Source: Lolium rigidum (taxonomy: Eukaryota > Streptophyta > Magnoliopsida > Poales > Poaceae). From it: a stretch of 64,000 nt of DNA. The notes beneath the pieces were generated by a model. The model had not been told where the DNA came from and made no database searches. It saw only the letters and a list, made by a program, of their open reading frames with translations. Below are positions 1 through 11,809 of the stretch, piece after piece. Every line of letters starts with the position of its first letter. The stretch's first letter is position 1. The translations under genes and the position numbers were made by a program. The DNA is taken from assembly GCF_022539505.1 (NCBI RefSeq), contig NC_061508.1, positions 61,017,754-61,081,753 of the forward strand, read 5' to 3'.

Positions 1-1201
1 TGTTGGGTGAACAAATTACAGTTGGGCAATTGACAAATAGAGAGGGCATAACAATGCACATACATATCATGATGACTACTATGAGATTTAATTAGGGCAT
101 TACGACAAAGTACATAGACCGCTATCCAGCATGCATCTATGCCTAAAAAGTCCACCTTCAGGTTAGCATCCGCATCCCTTCCAGTATTAAGTTGCAAACA
201 ACAGACAATTGCATTAAGTATGGTGCGTAATGTAATCAAGTAATCAACACAAATATTCTTAGACAAAGCATCGATGTTTTATCCCTAGTGGCAACATCAC
301 ATCCACAACCTTAGAACTTTCTGTCACTGTCCCAGATTCAATGGAGGCATGAAGCCACTATCGAGCATAAATACTCCCTCTTGGAGTCACAAGTATCAAC
401 TTGGCCAGAGCCTCTACTAGCAACGGAGAGCATGCAAGAACATAAACAACACATATATGATAGATCAATAATCAACTTGACATTGTATTCCATATTCATC
501 GGATCCCAACAAACACAACATGTAGCATTACAAATAGACGATCTTGATCATGATAGGTAGCTCACAAGATCTAACATGATAGCACAAGAGGAGAAGACAA
601 CCATCTAGCTACTGCTATGGACCCATAGTCCAAGGATGAACTACTCACACATCAGTCCGGAGGCGATCATGGTGATGTAGAGTCCTCCGGGAGATGATTC
701 CCCTCTCCTGCAGGGTGCCGGAGGCGATCTCCTGAATCCCCCGAGATGTGATTAGCGGCGGCGGCGTCTCTGGAACTTTTTCCGTATCGTGGCTCTCGGT
801 AATAGGGTTTTCGCGACGGAGAGTATAAGTAGGCGGAAGGGCAGAGTCGGGGGGGTCACGAGGGGCCCACACCATAGGGCGGCGCGGGCCCCCCCCTTGG
901 CCGCGCCGCCTTGTGGTGTCGCCACCTCGTGACCCCACTTCGTATCTCCTTCGGTCTTCTGGAAGCTCCGTGGAAAAATAAGACCCTGGGCGTTCGTTTC
1001 GTCCAATTCCGAGAATATTTCCTGTGTAGGATTTCTGAAACCAAAAACAGCACAAAACAGGAACTGGCACTTCGGCATCTCGTTAATAGGTTAGTGCCGG
1101 AAAATGCGTATAAATGATGTAAGGTGTGTATAAAACATGTGAGTATTGTCATAAAACTAGCATGGAACATAAGAAATTATATATACGTTTGAGACGTATC
1201 A
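1..1201 (-). repeat. 3' LTR (partial) of the antisense Gypsy copy
   Basis: Reverse-complement match along its length to the ~1.6-kb LTR at 15561-17163 and 20635-22236. About 400 bp of the LTR end lies outside the window. The terminus on the internal side is at 1201 (TGATACGTCTC read on the minus strand). Confidence 0.9.
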
Positions 1202-2172
1202 AGCATCCCCAAGCTTAGTTCCTACTCGCCCTCGAGTAGGTAAACGATAACAAGGATAATTTCTGAAGTGACATGATATCATAATCTTGATCAATACTAT
1301 TGTAAAGCATATGAGATGAATGAAGTGATTCGAAGCAATGGTAAAGACAATGACTAAACAACTGAATCATATAGCAAAGACTTTTCATGAATAGTACTTT
1401 CAAGACAAGCATCAATAAGTCTTGCACAGGAGTTAACTCATAAAACAATAGATTCTTAGTAGAAAGTTTTGAAGCAACACAAAGGAAGATATAAGTTTCA
1501 GCGGTTGCTTTCAACTTCAACATGTTTATCTCATGGATATATCTCATGGATAATTGTCAACTCAAAGTAATATGATGAATGCAAATAAGCAAGTATGTAG
1601 GAATCAATGCACACAGTTGACACAAGTGTTTGCTTCTAAGATAGAAGGAAATAGGTAAACTGACTCAACATAAAGTAAAAGAAAGGCCCTTCGCAGAGGG
1701 AAGCATGGATTACTATTTTTGTGCTAGAGCTTTTATTTTGAAAACATAGAAACAATTTTGTCAACAGTAGTAATAATTCATATGTGTTATGCATAAGACA
1801 TCCTATAAGTTGCAAGCCTCATGCATAGAATACCAATAGTGCTCGCACCTTGTCCTAATTAGCTTGGATTTACATGGATTATCATTGCATAATATATGTT
1901 TCAACCAAGTGTCACAAAGGGGTACCTCTATGCCGCCTGTACAAAGGTCCAAGGAGATAGATCGCATTTGATTTCTCGTTTTTGATAAATCTCAACTTAA
2001 GGACATCCGTACCCGGACAACATAGACAACAGATAATGGACTCCTCTTTAATGCATAAGCATTCAACAACAGATAATATTCTCATAAGAGATTGAGGATT
2101 GATGTCCAAACTGAAACTTCAGCCATGATTCATGGCTTTAGTTAGCGGCCCAATGTTCTTCTCTAACAATAT
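1..2172 (-). mobile_element. Partial Gypsy-type LTR retrotransposon, antisense (TGATACGTCTCC family)
   Basis: Positions 1-1201 are the reverse complement of the LTR seen complete at 20635-22236, and 1202-2172 are the reverse complement of that element's internal 3' region (about 19693-20634). The LTR/internal junction is visible at 1201, where the reverse complement reads AAGCTTGGGGATGC just before TGATACGTCTC, as at 20620-20640. The copy is cut by the window edge on the left. On the right, similarity stops abruptly at about 2172, so its 5' part is missing here. No coding capacity is seen. Same family as 15561-22236 and the solo LTR at 37705-39301. Confidence 0.9.
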
Positions 2173-2789
2173 CTATATCTATACCTAATAATAAAAGCAA
2201 AAGGGCTTCTTGTTGGTCCGTTTTTTATTAACCCTATTGTAGCTAGAAATTACAAGCACTGCCACCGGTTAGTAAAAACGGTTCGTTCTATCGTGGCCCA
2301 GCGTTTTTTCCACGGTCAACGCTCCGTCCCCGCTAGCGAGATGAAGTACGCCGGTATGTGGGCTGTCGTGCGTTGCCCTGCATGCGACCAGGGCGAAGGA
2401 ATGGTCGCCGGAGTCCGGACCGACGCCCCACACCAATAGCACTCCGCCCCTGCTCCGCTCGGCCTCGTCGCTCGACTCCGCTGTCCAATCTGTAAGGAGA
2501 GGGATGTGGATAGGGACCTAGGCGAGGGAAATTCAGATCGCCGCCGGTTCTCCCCATCGGCAGCCCGTCTGCTTCAAGTCCTTGGCTGCGCGCTCCCGGA
2601 CACCGCCGCCTGGCCTGCAAGTTCCCCAACGCCGGCGACCTAGACTCCACCCTCGACTGTAGAGAAGTCCCCGCGCGACGCCCCTACTCGATCGGCTGCT
2701 GCGGCGCGACGCCCCTACTAGCAAAGTGGAGATGGGTCTCCCGGCCCCATGGCGAGGGCAACGCACAGCAGCCAGACCATGACGCCCTC
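2173..2789. other. Unassigned segment between two LTR elements
   Basis: Starts with an AT-rich TCTATACCTAATAATAAAAG sequence (from about 2178) that loosely resembles the TC... 5' terminus of plant Helitrons. It then becomes GC-rich, with overlapping open frames but no domain I recognise. It was contiguous with 10655 onward before the LTR element at 2790-10649 inserted, as shown by the CCCTC duplication. It may be a promoter or first-exon fragment of a captured gene; I cannot tell which. Confidence 0.4.
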
Positions 2790-3874
2790 TGTCGTGGTAT
2801 CGTCACGGCATATGCTACGGGGTAGCTAAAGAGAGGTGGTTCCTGTATGGGCGTCGACGGTATCCGGATGCGGGATTGGTACACAGCACGCGGTGATGTA
2901 CCCAGGTTCAGGGCCCTCGCGGTGGAGGTCAAACCCCTACTCCTGCATGTCCGATGTATATGACAATATATGGTGTTACATAGTTGCTCCTTGAGCTGTT
3001 TGTCCCGAGAAGGAAGAAGCTACCGTGAGCTAAGAGGGAGCCTGGCCGGCTTAGATAGAGCCTGGCCGGCTGCTCGTATGTGAGCTGAGAGAGAGAGATG
3101 GCAGCGCCGGCCTCGTTGGCCCTTTTTGCCCCGAGCCCGGAAGGCTCCCCCGGTGTGCCTTATATAGGCCCGGCACCCGGGGGACAAGTGGTGGCCCACA
3201 TACACCGTACATGATTTGACTACTGGGGTTCCATCAACCGTACACACGGTGCTACTATTGCACCACGATGAGTCTAGCGATAGCCCGTACGTAGAGTAGA
3301 GTAGCACGTTTCCTGGTCGTTGTGTCCTCGATCGTACCCAGTGCAGATGGATCCAATGCTTGGTCGTTCCTTGAATGGTTGAAGCTGGCTCGTGCATGGC
3401 CTTAGTCAGCCGGCCATGCACTTGATCATACCCAGGGGAGCTGAAGGAGCCGGCCACAATGATGATTGAAGCCGGCCAGGGACGATGCAGGTGCATGCCA
3501 GCCGGCCACCACCACGTGAGGGAGCAGCTGGAGCGAGCGGACGCGCCCCGTCCGATCGACCGAGCGACGAAGCCGGCCACTCCCACTCGAGTCGGCCCGA
3601 GCGCGTGGGCGACGGCCCAGCAGCCGGACCGGCCACGGGAGCGGGAGCCGGCCCGGAGGGGGCCGGGGCAGCCGGAAGCCGGCCCGGCAGGGCGCAGGCC
3701 GGACAAGCCGGAAGTCGGCCCGGTTGCGGAGGAGCTGCCCAGGCGCTCTCTTTTCTTCTTTTCTTTACTGTTTCATCCATATCTTTTGATCCGTTGCATC
3801 TTTTCTTGATCCGCGAAATGCTGCACGCTCGTAAACTCGAGGACTTTTCCATACCGGGGGTCATCCCCCCGACA
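2790..3874 (-). repeat. LTR (3' LTR on the element's own strand)
   Basis: Starts TGTCGTGGTATCG and ends ATCCCCCCGACA, so it has TG...CA ends. Near-identical to 9564-10649. Preceded by CCCTC. Confidence 0.9.
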
Positions 3875-4079
3875 TTAGCCCCCGAGCCTACAAGGGACTC
3901 GAAGAACAATCGAGTCGCATGGAGGGTCCCAAACTCAATGTTGATGATGTAGATGATGATGGCGATGTCGATGTAGCTCGCGGCACTGTCGAAAACGGCA
4001 CGGCGCCGCATGGGCACAGCTGAGGTGAGCGGCGTGGAGTCGCCAAGGCTGATCTCAACCATGCGTAAGGCGGCGAGGG

Positions 4080-5515
4080 CGCAGCCGGACGATGGCGGCG
4101 AGGGCGCAACCGGACGATGGCGGCGAAGGCGCAGTCGGACGATGCGGCGAAGGCGCAGCCGGTCGATGCGGCGAGGGCGCGGCCGAACGATGCGGCGAGG
4201 GCGCAGCCGTATGAGGCGGCGAGGGCGCAGCCGGCGACAGCCGGGCGAGGCGGCGTGGGCGCAGCCGGAGAAGGCGCGAAGGCGCAGTCGGACGAGGCGC
4301 AGCCGGACGAGACGGCGAAGGCGCAGCCGGACAAGGCGCGAAGGCGCAGCCGAACGAGGCGCAGCCGGACGAGGCGCAGCCGGACGAGGCGCGAAGGCGC
4401 AGCCAGACGGCGAAGGCGCAGTCGGAAGAGGCGCGAAGGCGCAGCCGGACGAGGCGGCGAAGGCGCAGCCGGACGAGGCGACGAAGGCACAGCCGGACGA
4501 GGCGACGAAGTCGCAGCCGGACGAGACGACGAAGGCGCAGCCGGACGAGGCGGCGAAGGCGCGGCCGGGCGAGGCGACGAAGGCGGAGCCGGACGAGGCG
4601 GCGAGGTCGCAGCCGGACAAGGCGCAGCCGGACGAGGCGACGAAGTCGCAGCCGGACAAGGCGCAGCCGGACGAGACGGCGAAGGTGCAGCCGGACGAGG
4701 CGACGAAGTCGCAGCCGGACGAGGCGACGAAGTCACAGCCGGACGAGGCGCAGCCGGACGAGGCGCGAAGGCGCAGCCAGACGGCGAAGGCGCAGTCGGA
4801 AGAGGCGCGAAGGCGCAGCCGGACGAGGCGACGAAGGCGCAGCCGGACGAGGCGGCGAGGTCGCAGCCGGACAAGGCGACGAAGTCGCAGCCGGACAAGG
4901 CGCAGCCGGACGAGACGGCGAAGGTGCAGACGGACGAGGCGACGAAGTCGCAGCCGGACAAGGCGCAGCCGGACGAGACGACGAAGGCGCAGCCGGACGA
5001 GGCGGCGAAGTCACAGCCGGACGAGGCGCAGCCGGACGAGGCGCGAAGGCGCAGCCAGACGGCGAAGGCGCAGTCGGAAGTGGCGCGAAGGCGCAGCCGG
5101 ACGAGGCGGCGAGGTCGCAGCCGGACAAGGCGACGAAGTCGCAGCCGGACAAGGCGCAGCCGGACGAGACGGCGAAGGTGCAGCCGGACGAGGCGACGAA
5201 GTCGCAGCCGGACGAGGCGACGAAGTCACAGCCGGACGAGGCGCAGCCGGACGAGGCGCGAAGGCGCAGCCGGAAGAGGCGCGAAGGCGCAGCCGGACGA
5301 GGCGGCGAAGGCGCAGCCGGACGAGGCGACGAAGGCGCAGCCGGACGAGGCGACGAAGTCGCAGCCGGACAAGGCGCAGCCGGACGAGACGACGAAGGCG
5401 CAGCCGGACGAGGCGCAGCCGGACGAGGCGGCGAAGGCGCGGCCGGACGAGGCGGCGAAGGCGCAGCCGGACGAGGCGGCGAGGTCGCAGCCGGACAAGG
5501 CGCAGCCGGACGAGG
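4080..5515. repeat. 24-bp GC-rich tandem repeat, codon-periodic
   Basis: About 1.4 kb of variants of a 24-bp unit (GCGCAGCCGGACGAGGCGAC plus GAAG), mixed with 15-bp sub-units such as CAGCCGGACGAGGCG. Because the unit lengths are multiples of three and the unit has no stop codons, all three forward frames and the reverse frames stay open for long distances. The forward frames read as AQPDEATK-like, RRRSRTRR-like or GEGAAGRGD-like repeats. I interpret this as an internal repeat of the LARD-like element, not as a protein gene. Confidence 0.9.
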
Positions 5516-6115
5516 TGTCCGCCGGCTCGTGCTGAAGAGCACCCGGAAGTGGCCGCTGAGGACCGCCAGCTCGAAGGCTCTGGGCCGCTGGCAAGGTGGA
5601 CTCGGTGTCCGCCGGCTCGTGCTGAAGAGCACCCGGAAGTGGTCGCTGAGGACCGCCATCTCGAAGGCTCTGGGCCGCTGGTAAGGTGGACGCGGTGTCC
5701 GCCGGCTCGTGCTAAAGAGCACCCGGAAGTGGTCGCTGTAGACCGCCAGCTCGAAGGCTCTGGGCCGCTGGCAAGGTGGACGCGGTGTCCGCCGGCTCGT
5801 GCTGAAGAGCACCCGGAAGTGGTCGCTGTAGACCGCCAGCTCGAAGGCTCGGGCCGCCGGCAAGGTGGACTCGGTGTCCGCCGGCTCGTGCTCGAAGAGC
5901 ACCCGGAAGTGGTCGCCGAGGACCGCCAGCTCGAAGGCTCGGGCCGCCGGCAAGGTGGACTCGGTGTCCGCCGGCTCGTGCTGAAGAGCACCCGGAAGTG
6001 GTCGCTGAGGACCGCCAGCTCGAAGGCTCTGGGCCGCTGGCAAGGTGGACTCGGTGTCCGCCGGCTCGTGCTGAAGAGCACCCGGAAGTGGTCGCTGAGG
6101 ACCGCCAACTCGATG
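5516..6115. repeat. 90-bp tandem repeat, about 6.7 copies
   Basis: The motif GCCGGCTCGTGCT recurs at 5521, 5611, 5701, 5791, 5880, 5970 and 6060, giving a period of 90 bp (one interval 89). The unit is 30 codons long and open on both strands, except where the 1-bp-shorter unit shifts frame. It directly follows the 24-bp array and ends at about 6115. Confidence 0.92.
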
Positions 6116-8560
6116 TAGTCCATCGGAGATAGTCATATAAGAGACAAAGTTAGTCAGTAAAGACATATAATATATGCAGCCTTATCAGTGCTAGCTTTAT
6201 GTAGAGGGATGTTGGCTCGGTTTCGTCCGAGCCCCCTGGAGTCATTTTCATGTCCCCCCGCTCTTTGGCTTTTTCTCTTGCCGACCATACAGCCGGGTTG
6301 CGGTCTGTAGCTAGGTCAAGAGTGGGCCTCAAAGTGGAGCGCACAGTACTTAGACTTTGAGGGGCGGACTCATTCGAGCTACATCGGCGAAGGCCGGGAT
6401 GCCCAAGGTGATCTCTCTTTGGACGTTGTTCATGTGAGGCGACCTCCAGCTTTTGCTCTTGCTAGCCATGAAGCCGGGTTGCGGACAACAGCTGAGTCGA
6501 AGAGTGGGCCTTTGGTACCGTACACACTACTAAGCCGTCTGTGGGATAGAGCATTTTGGACCAACCGGCGAGCCCCAGGGACGAGTTGAGTCGGTCCGGG
6601 GTTAAGCAGCGAAGCGCGGCGGAAGAGGGGGTAGCCCCCGAGTGTAACTCGGGTTACCCGGCTGAGCAGCGGTGTGGAGAGTTACTCAACGATACTTACA
6701 TTTTGTTTTCGATGTAGGGTTGATCTCGATAGTGATGACGAGTTGTTGAAGCCGTAGAGGCGAGGGAGTGGCTGGTGGCCTCAGCCGGCTTGGCTCCGGC
6801 CGGCCAAGCCATCAAACGCGCTGCGAGTGGCGCTGAGGAGCGCAGCCGGCACGCGAGTCGGTGCAAGCGCGGCCGGAAGAGGGCGAAGGCGCAGCCGGTG
6901 TGAGAGGGGGACAGCCCCCGAGTGTCTGTCGGGGTGGCCGATTCACGCGCGTGGGGAAGTGTCGATGGCTGATGGCCTCAGCCGGCTTGACTCCAGCCGG
7001 CCAAGCTACCAAACGCGCTGCAGATGTACGAGTCGATGCAGATTCCGGCTGCTCAGGTTCAGCCGGACGGGCGACCAAACGCGCTCGGGCTGGTTCAGTC
7101 GGTGCAGGCTCCACTCATCCCATTCCCAGCCGGCCTGGACAGGCGGAACCGGTACGAGCGGAGTCGAGCGACCAACCAAACAGACCCAGCCCCAGCCGGG
7201 TTAAGGACAGCCCGCCCAGCCGGCACCGGCGCAGCCGGCTCGATCGATCGAACATCGAGCGGATTCAGTAGGCGGCATGTTTTAGCCGGATAGATTTTTT
7301 TTTTTTTTTTTTAGCCGGCAAACTATTTGCAGCCGGATCATTTTTTTTTTCAGCCGGCAAGCAACTTCTTTTCAGCCGGCCACTTATTCTCCTTTTCATT
7401 TTTCTTTCTCCATTCGACTCGGCATGTATATCAGCCGACTTGGGCTTTTTTTTTATCCATCTCTTTCTTTCTCTTTTTTTTTTCACCCGGCCATGTCACT
7501 CCAGCCGGCCCCACTCCTATCTTTTCATTTTCTTTTAAATTTTTCTCAGCCGGTAAACAACTTCTTTTCAGCCAACCCCACATCCCCTTGACTTTTTCTT
7601 TCTTATTCCTCAGTTGGCCCGTGCGTTCTTTCCTTTGGCAGGAGAGCGTGAGGCGCATGCAGCAACTGGCGTGAGCGGCACGGGGCCGAGCCAGCCAACA
7701 AGCGCACGCGAGCTCAGCGGACGGAGCATCGTCGGAGCCAGCCGGGAGCGCGGGGGAGCGAGATGGAGCAGGCCGTGGCAGGGCGGAAGCTGGCGGAGGT
7801 CGTCGCGGGGCGAAGCCGGGCGCGCGGGAGCCGGTGGTTGGGCAGCCGGATGAACGGTTGCCGCGACGCGAAGATGAGGGTGCGCGCGCGCACATGAGGA
7901 TGTGGTACGTGCGGCGGTTCGTAGCGGGAGCCGGCGGTTGCGCAGCCGGATGAACGGCGAAGCCGGACGGTGGCGAGCCAGATGACGCAGCGGTGAGCCG
8001 GCCGTGGCGCGAGCCGGCGAGGGCGCAGGACTTTGCGTCGCGCGTCGCAGCAGGAGCCGGACGAGGCGTGCTCGAGAGGTTGCGGCTGCGGAAGCCGGAG
8101 CCAGAGGGCGGAAGCCGGACTTGGAGGTCACGCGGGAGCCGGACGCGATGAGGCTGGGCGGAGCCGGCGACGCTGTAGGGCGCGTTGTCGAAGGCGACAA
8201 GGGCGCAGCCGGGGCGGCGGCCGGAGTCGACCACGGCGGGGTGCGTGGCGCGCCGGACGAGGAGTGCTGGAGCTGGGCGCCGCCGAAGCCGGCCGCGGCG
8301 ACGGAGCCGATTGCCTGCATGTGCTCGCACATGCACGTGCCTGGATGATGCCTGCGTTGCACCTGCGCGTGGGCTTGGTGATGGTGCTGCGGCTTTGCTG
8401 GTGGCCAGCTGCTGCCGCTTGTTGCATGCTGTTGTAGCTTGCTTGCTATAGTAGAGAGAAACAGCAGCCGTGAGAATATAGAAAATAATATACTGTGGCT
8501 TTTTAGTTTGACAGGGAGCGATGCATGGGCGATGACGCGTGCGGGCGAAGCCGGCAGGTG
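6116..8560. other. LARD interior: dispersed CAGCCGG motifs, short hairpins, polypyrimidine tracts
   Basis: No gene is supported. Around 6290-6560 two diverged copies of a segment with GCCGGGTTGCGG and AGAGTGGGCCT occur. At 6636-6655 and 6916-6937 two related stem-loops follow 'GGGG(T/A)(A/C)AGCCCC' (stems CCCGAGT/ACTCGGG and CCCCGA/TCGGGG). From 7285 to 7600 CAGCCGGC alternates with poly-T and CTTTT tracts. The rest is GC-rich with overlapping open frames that I treat as spurious. Confidence 0.6.
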
Positions 8561-9366
8561 TAGCGCGTGGCACGGACGAAGCCGGACGTGGCCGGGGTCG
8601 TTGCTGTCGCGTGGAAGCCTGACGGGCGCGGCGCAGCAGTTGGAGATGGAGCAGGGCGAAGTCGACACGGGACGTATGCCGGCGCTGGGCGAAGATGGAC
8701 CGGAGCCGGCGGTGGTGCTGGCGCTGCTCTGCTGCTGCTTACAGGCGTACAGCTGCTGGCACCCGCATGCAGGAGAGCGCGGCTGCGTGGAGCTGCTGCC
8801 CGGTTTGCGGGCGCGTGGTCGAGGGGAGCTGCTGCTACTCGCGCGCATGCGAGCTCTGCAGTTGGCAGCCGCAGCGCACGCCGACGAGGAAGATGCCGCG
8901 GGCGAGGCTGGCAAGCTGGACGACGAAGGTCCTGGCCGGCCAGGAGCGTCTCGCTGCTGCACGCGCGGATCGACGGAGGACGCGGCGCGGGCGTAGGGGC
9001 GTTTGCCGCGGTGCTATTGCCGGCGCTGCTTGCTTCTGCTTGGTACGCACTACGCGTGCGCATGCACGACCGCTGGGTGATGCCGCTGCTTGTTGAGCGC
9101 GGGACAGAGGTCGACGGAGGCGCTGGGGCGCAGACGATGCTGCCGGCCGCTGCTCATGCGATGCTCGCCGGGCTGCTGCTACTGCCCACGTGCGCACCCG
9201 CATACAGCATGTTGGCTTGCTTCTTGGTGAGGAGGAGAGCGCGCGACCACGAGCGCACGCGAGAGATGATGTTGATGAAGAGGGTGACTGCGGCGTCGCC
9301 CGCGACGATGATGGTGAAGAAGCTCGCGGCGGCGAGGGCCGGGGCGGAGACGAAGCTCGCGGCGTT

Positions 9367-9485
9367 GAAAGCCGCGGCAGTGAGGACGTGCCCGAAGAGG
9401 GCGGCGATGCCGGCGGCGTTGAAGGCCGCGGCGGTGAGGACGTGCCCGAAGAGGGCGGCGATGCCAGCGGCGTTGAAGGCCGCAG
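9367..9485. repeat. 54-bp tandem repeat near the 5' end of the LARD interior
   Basis: Two nearly identical 54-bp units plus a third partial one, each containing GAGGACGTGCCCGAAGAGG. It lies ~80 bp inside the primer-binding end of the minus-strand element. Confidence 0.8.
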
Positions 9486-9544
9486 CAATGACGATGATGA
9501 GGAAGGGTCCCGTCCGGACGAACTCCGGCCGGCGCCACTGCAGG

Positions 9545-9563
9545 CCCCACGGTGGGCGCCAAA
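9545..9563 (-). other. Primer-binding-site-like sequence of the minus-strand LTR element
   Basis: The minus strand reads TTTGGCGCCCACCGTGGGG immediately next to the LTR end at 9564. This sequence class follows the 5' LTR in many grass Gypsy elements. It fixes the orientation of the element; I do not assign the tRNA. Confidence 0.7.
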
Positions 9564-10649
9564 TGTCGTGGTATCGTCACGGCATATGCTACGGGGTAGC
9601 TAAAGAGAGGTGGTTCCTGTATGGGCGTCGACGGTATCCGGATGCGGGATTGGTACACAGCACGCGGTGATGTACCCAGGTTCAGGGCCCTCGCGGTGGA
9701 GGTCAAACCCCTACTCCTGCATGTCTGATGTATATGACAATATATGGTGTTACATAGTTGCTCCTTGAGCTGTTTGTCCTGAGAAGGAAGAAGCTACTGT
9801 GAGCTAAGAGGGAGCCTGGCCGGCTTAGATAGAGCCTGGCCGGCTGCTCGTATGTGAGCTGAGAGAGAGAGATGGCAGCGCTGGCCTCGTTGGCCCTTTT
9901 TGCCATGAGCCTGGAAGGCTCCCCTGGTGTGCCTTATATAGGCCTGGCACCCAGGGGACAAGTGGTGGCCCACATACACTGTACACGATTTGACTACTGG
10001 GGTTCCATCAACTGTACACACAGTGCTACTATTGCACCACAGTGAGTCTAGCGATAGCCTGTACGTAGAGTAGAGTAGCACGTTTCCTGGTCGTTGTGTC
10101 CTCGATCGTACCCAGTGCAGATGGATCCAATGCTTGGTCGTTCCTTGAATGGTTGAAGCTGGCTCGTGCATGGCCTTGGTCAGCCGGCCATGCACTTGAT
10201 CATACCCAGGGGAGCTGAAGGAGCCGGCCACGATGATGATTGAAGCCGGCCAGGGACGATGCAGGTGCATGCCAGCCGGCCACCACCACGTGAGGGAGCA
10301 GCTGGAGCGAGCGGACGCGCCCCGTCCGATCGACCGAGCGACGAAGCCGGCCACTCCCACTCGAGTCGGCCCAGGCGCGTGGGCGACGGCCCAGCAGCCG
10401 GACTGGCCACGGGAGCGGGAGCCGGCCTGGAGGGGGCCGGGGCAGCCGGAAGCCGGCCCAGCATGGGCGCAGGCCGGACAAGCCGGAAGTCGGCCCAGTT
10501 GCGGAGGAGCTGCCCAGGCGCTCTCTTTTCTTCTTTTCTTTACTGTTTCATCCATATCTTTTGATCCGTTGCATCTTTTCTTGATCCGCGAAATGCTGCA
10601 CGCTCGTAAACTCGAGGACTTTTCCATACCGGGGGTCATCCCCCCGACA
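9564..10649 (-). repeat. LTR (5' LTR on the element's own strand)
   Basis: Near-identical to 2790-3874, TGTCGTGG...CCCCCGACA, followed by the CCCTC duplication at 10650. Confidence 0.9.
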
Positions 10650-10654
10650 CCCTC

Positions 10655-11356
10655 GCGCGCGAAGTGAAGACCTGCAGATTTCTCCGCCCGACGGCCGCGA
10701 ACTCCGCTAGACCGAGAGGGAGATACTTACCAGGCATATGTAAAGGCGATTATCTAACTGTTGGATATACGGGATTGCTTTTCGGAGCAGCAGCAACCAT
10801 TCCTGACTGCTAACATCAACGTGATACTACAGATCCAAGCGCTGTTGTAAAATGTGTGTTTACCATTATCACAATTTCTAGCTAACTTTTTTTAGAACAT
10901 TTCATTGTGCTGTGCCTCAGAAACTTGTAAAATCGACTGCACTATTTGAGTAATCAAGTCAGATAATCGAGTACGACATTGCCATTGCCTTACTGCCGCA
11001 GCTGTCTAGGGAAGTAATTGGTGCGACCAACAGCATGTTTTTGTGCTTGGCATTCCCTCACTCCTCCCTGCTAGAATCGTTACTGCATGGTCACATGATG
11101 TTCATGGAGTAGGCAGTGGTATTGTTCTTCAGGCAACATACAAGAAAAGACCGATTTAAGTGAAGAAAGCTGAAAGTGATTCTCAAGTAATGTCCATCGT
11201 TTTTTATAATGATTTTACCCCTTGAAGTTTGTCCAATCACTGTTCTGTAACAGCAAGTCTGCAACTGTTGATTTGAGCTTGCTTTGCACCATACTTTGGA
11301 GATTGCACTTGTTAATTTGTTATTGATGTTGAAAGGAGACACGCCGAGTTTCAACT
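10655..11356. other. Unassigned unique-looking sequence
   Basis: Continuation of the host sequence of 2173-2789 after the LTR element. The first ~60 bp are GC-rich, then the sequence becomes AT-balanced without long reading frames. No transposon ends or gene signature recognised. It ends where the CACTA terminus begins at 11357. Confidence 0.5.
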
Positions 11357-11364
11357 CACTACAG

Positions 11365-11660
11365 GAAAAACAGCCGCTGCCGTGCAGCCACCTATTGCCG
11401 TGTGCTCGCGCACGGCAAAGAAATCGTTGCCGTGTAAAGAAATTAAAAACGCACGGCAAAGGCAAGCGCACGGCAAAGAGGAGCTACAGCGCACGGCAAA
11501 GAGTAAGTGCACAGCAAAGACACAGGAAAGCACACGGCAATGAGTACCCGCACGGCAAAGAGAACAAACAATTGCCGTGCGATATCCTTTGCCGTGCGCA
11601 GGTCTGGGCCGCACGGCAAAGGCCGCTTTGCCGTGTAGTTTTTGCCTTTGCCGTGTGCCT
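11365..11660. repeat. CACTA subterminal repeats (GCACGGCAAAG / CTTTGCCGTGC)
   Basis: About fifteen copies of GCACGGCAAAG or its reverse complement within 300 bp, in both orientations, directly inside the CACTACAGG terminus. In this superfamily such arrays bind the element's transposase-associated protein (family knowledge). Confidence 0.85.
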
Positions 11661-11809
11661 TCTTCCATTTTCTCTTTTTTCTTTCTATTATACTTATTTT
11701 AATGCTTATACTTATTCTTGAAATATGACAAGTACTACACATCTTCATTAATACAATTTGTATACCATATTATTACAATACGACAAGTACTCTAAGTCCT
11801 CACTCCCCC

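Larger units (their letters stand above)
2790..10649 (-). mobile_element. Complete non-coding LTR retrotransposon (LARD-like), minus strand
   Basis: Two LTRs of ~1085 bp (2790-3874 and 9564-10649) flank a 5.7-kb interior, with target-site duplication CCCTC at 2785-2789 and 10650-10654. Orientation is minus. On that strand the sequence next to the right-hand LTR reads TTTGGCGCCCACCGTGGGG, a typical primer-binding-type sequence of grass Gypsy elements. A purine-rich CTCGGGGGCT tract sits next to the left-hand LTR, as a polypurine tract should. The interior holds GC-rich tandem repeats and GCCGG-rich DNA but no gag, protease, RT or integrase that I recognise, so it is probably mobilised in trans. 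The long open frames are by-products of repeats whose periods are multiples of three. Confidence 0.88.

Noticed and set aside
2178..2210. Helitron 5' terminus (TCTATACCTAATAATAAAAG)
   Set aside because: No CTRR-type 3' end with a preceding hairpin was found, so the resemblance alone is not enough.
4010..6118. A 702-codon forward frame, with further long frames on both strands
   Set aside because: Entirely composed of 24-bp and 90-bp tandem repeats inside an LTR element. Several frames are open at once, which is a property of the repeat and not of a gene.
7431..9706. Large overlapping frames (up to 450 codons) in the LARD interior
   Set aside because: GC-rich DNA with few stop codons. Frames overlap on both strands, and no domain or codon pattern supports any one of them.
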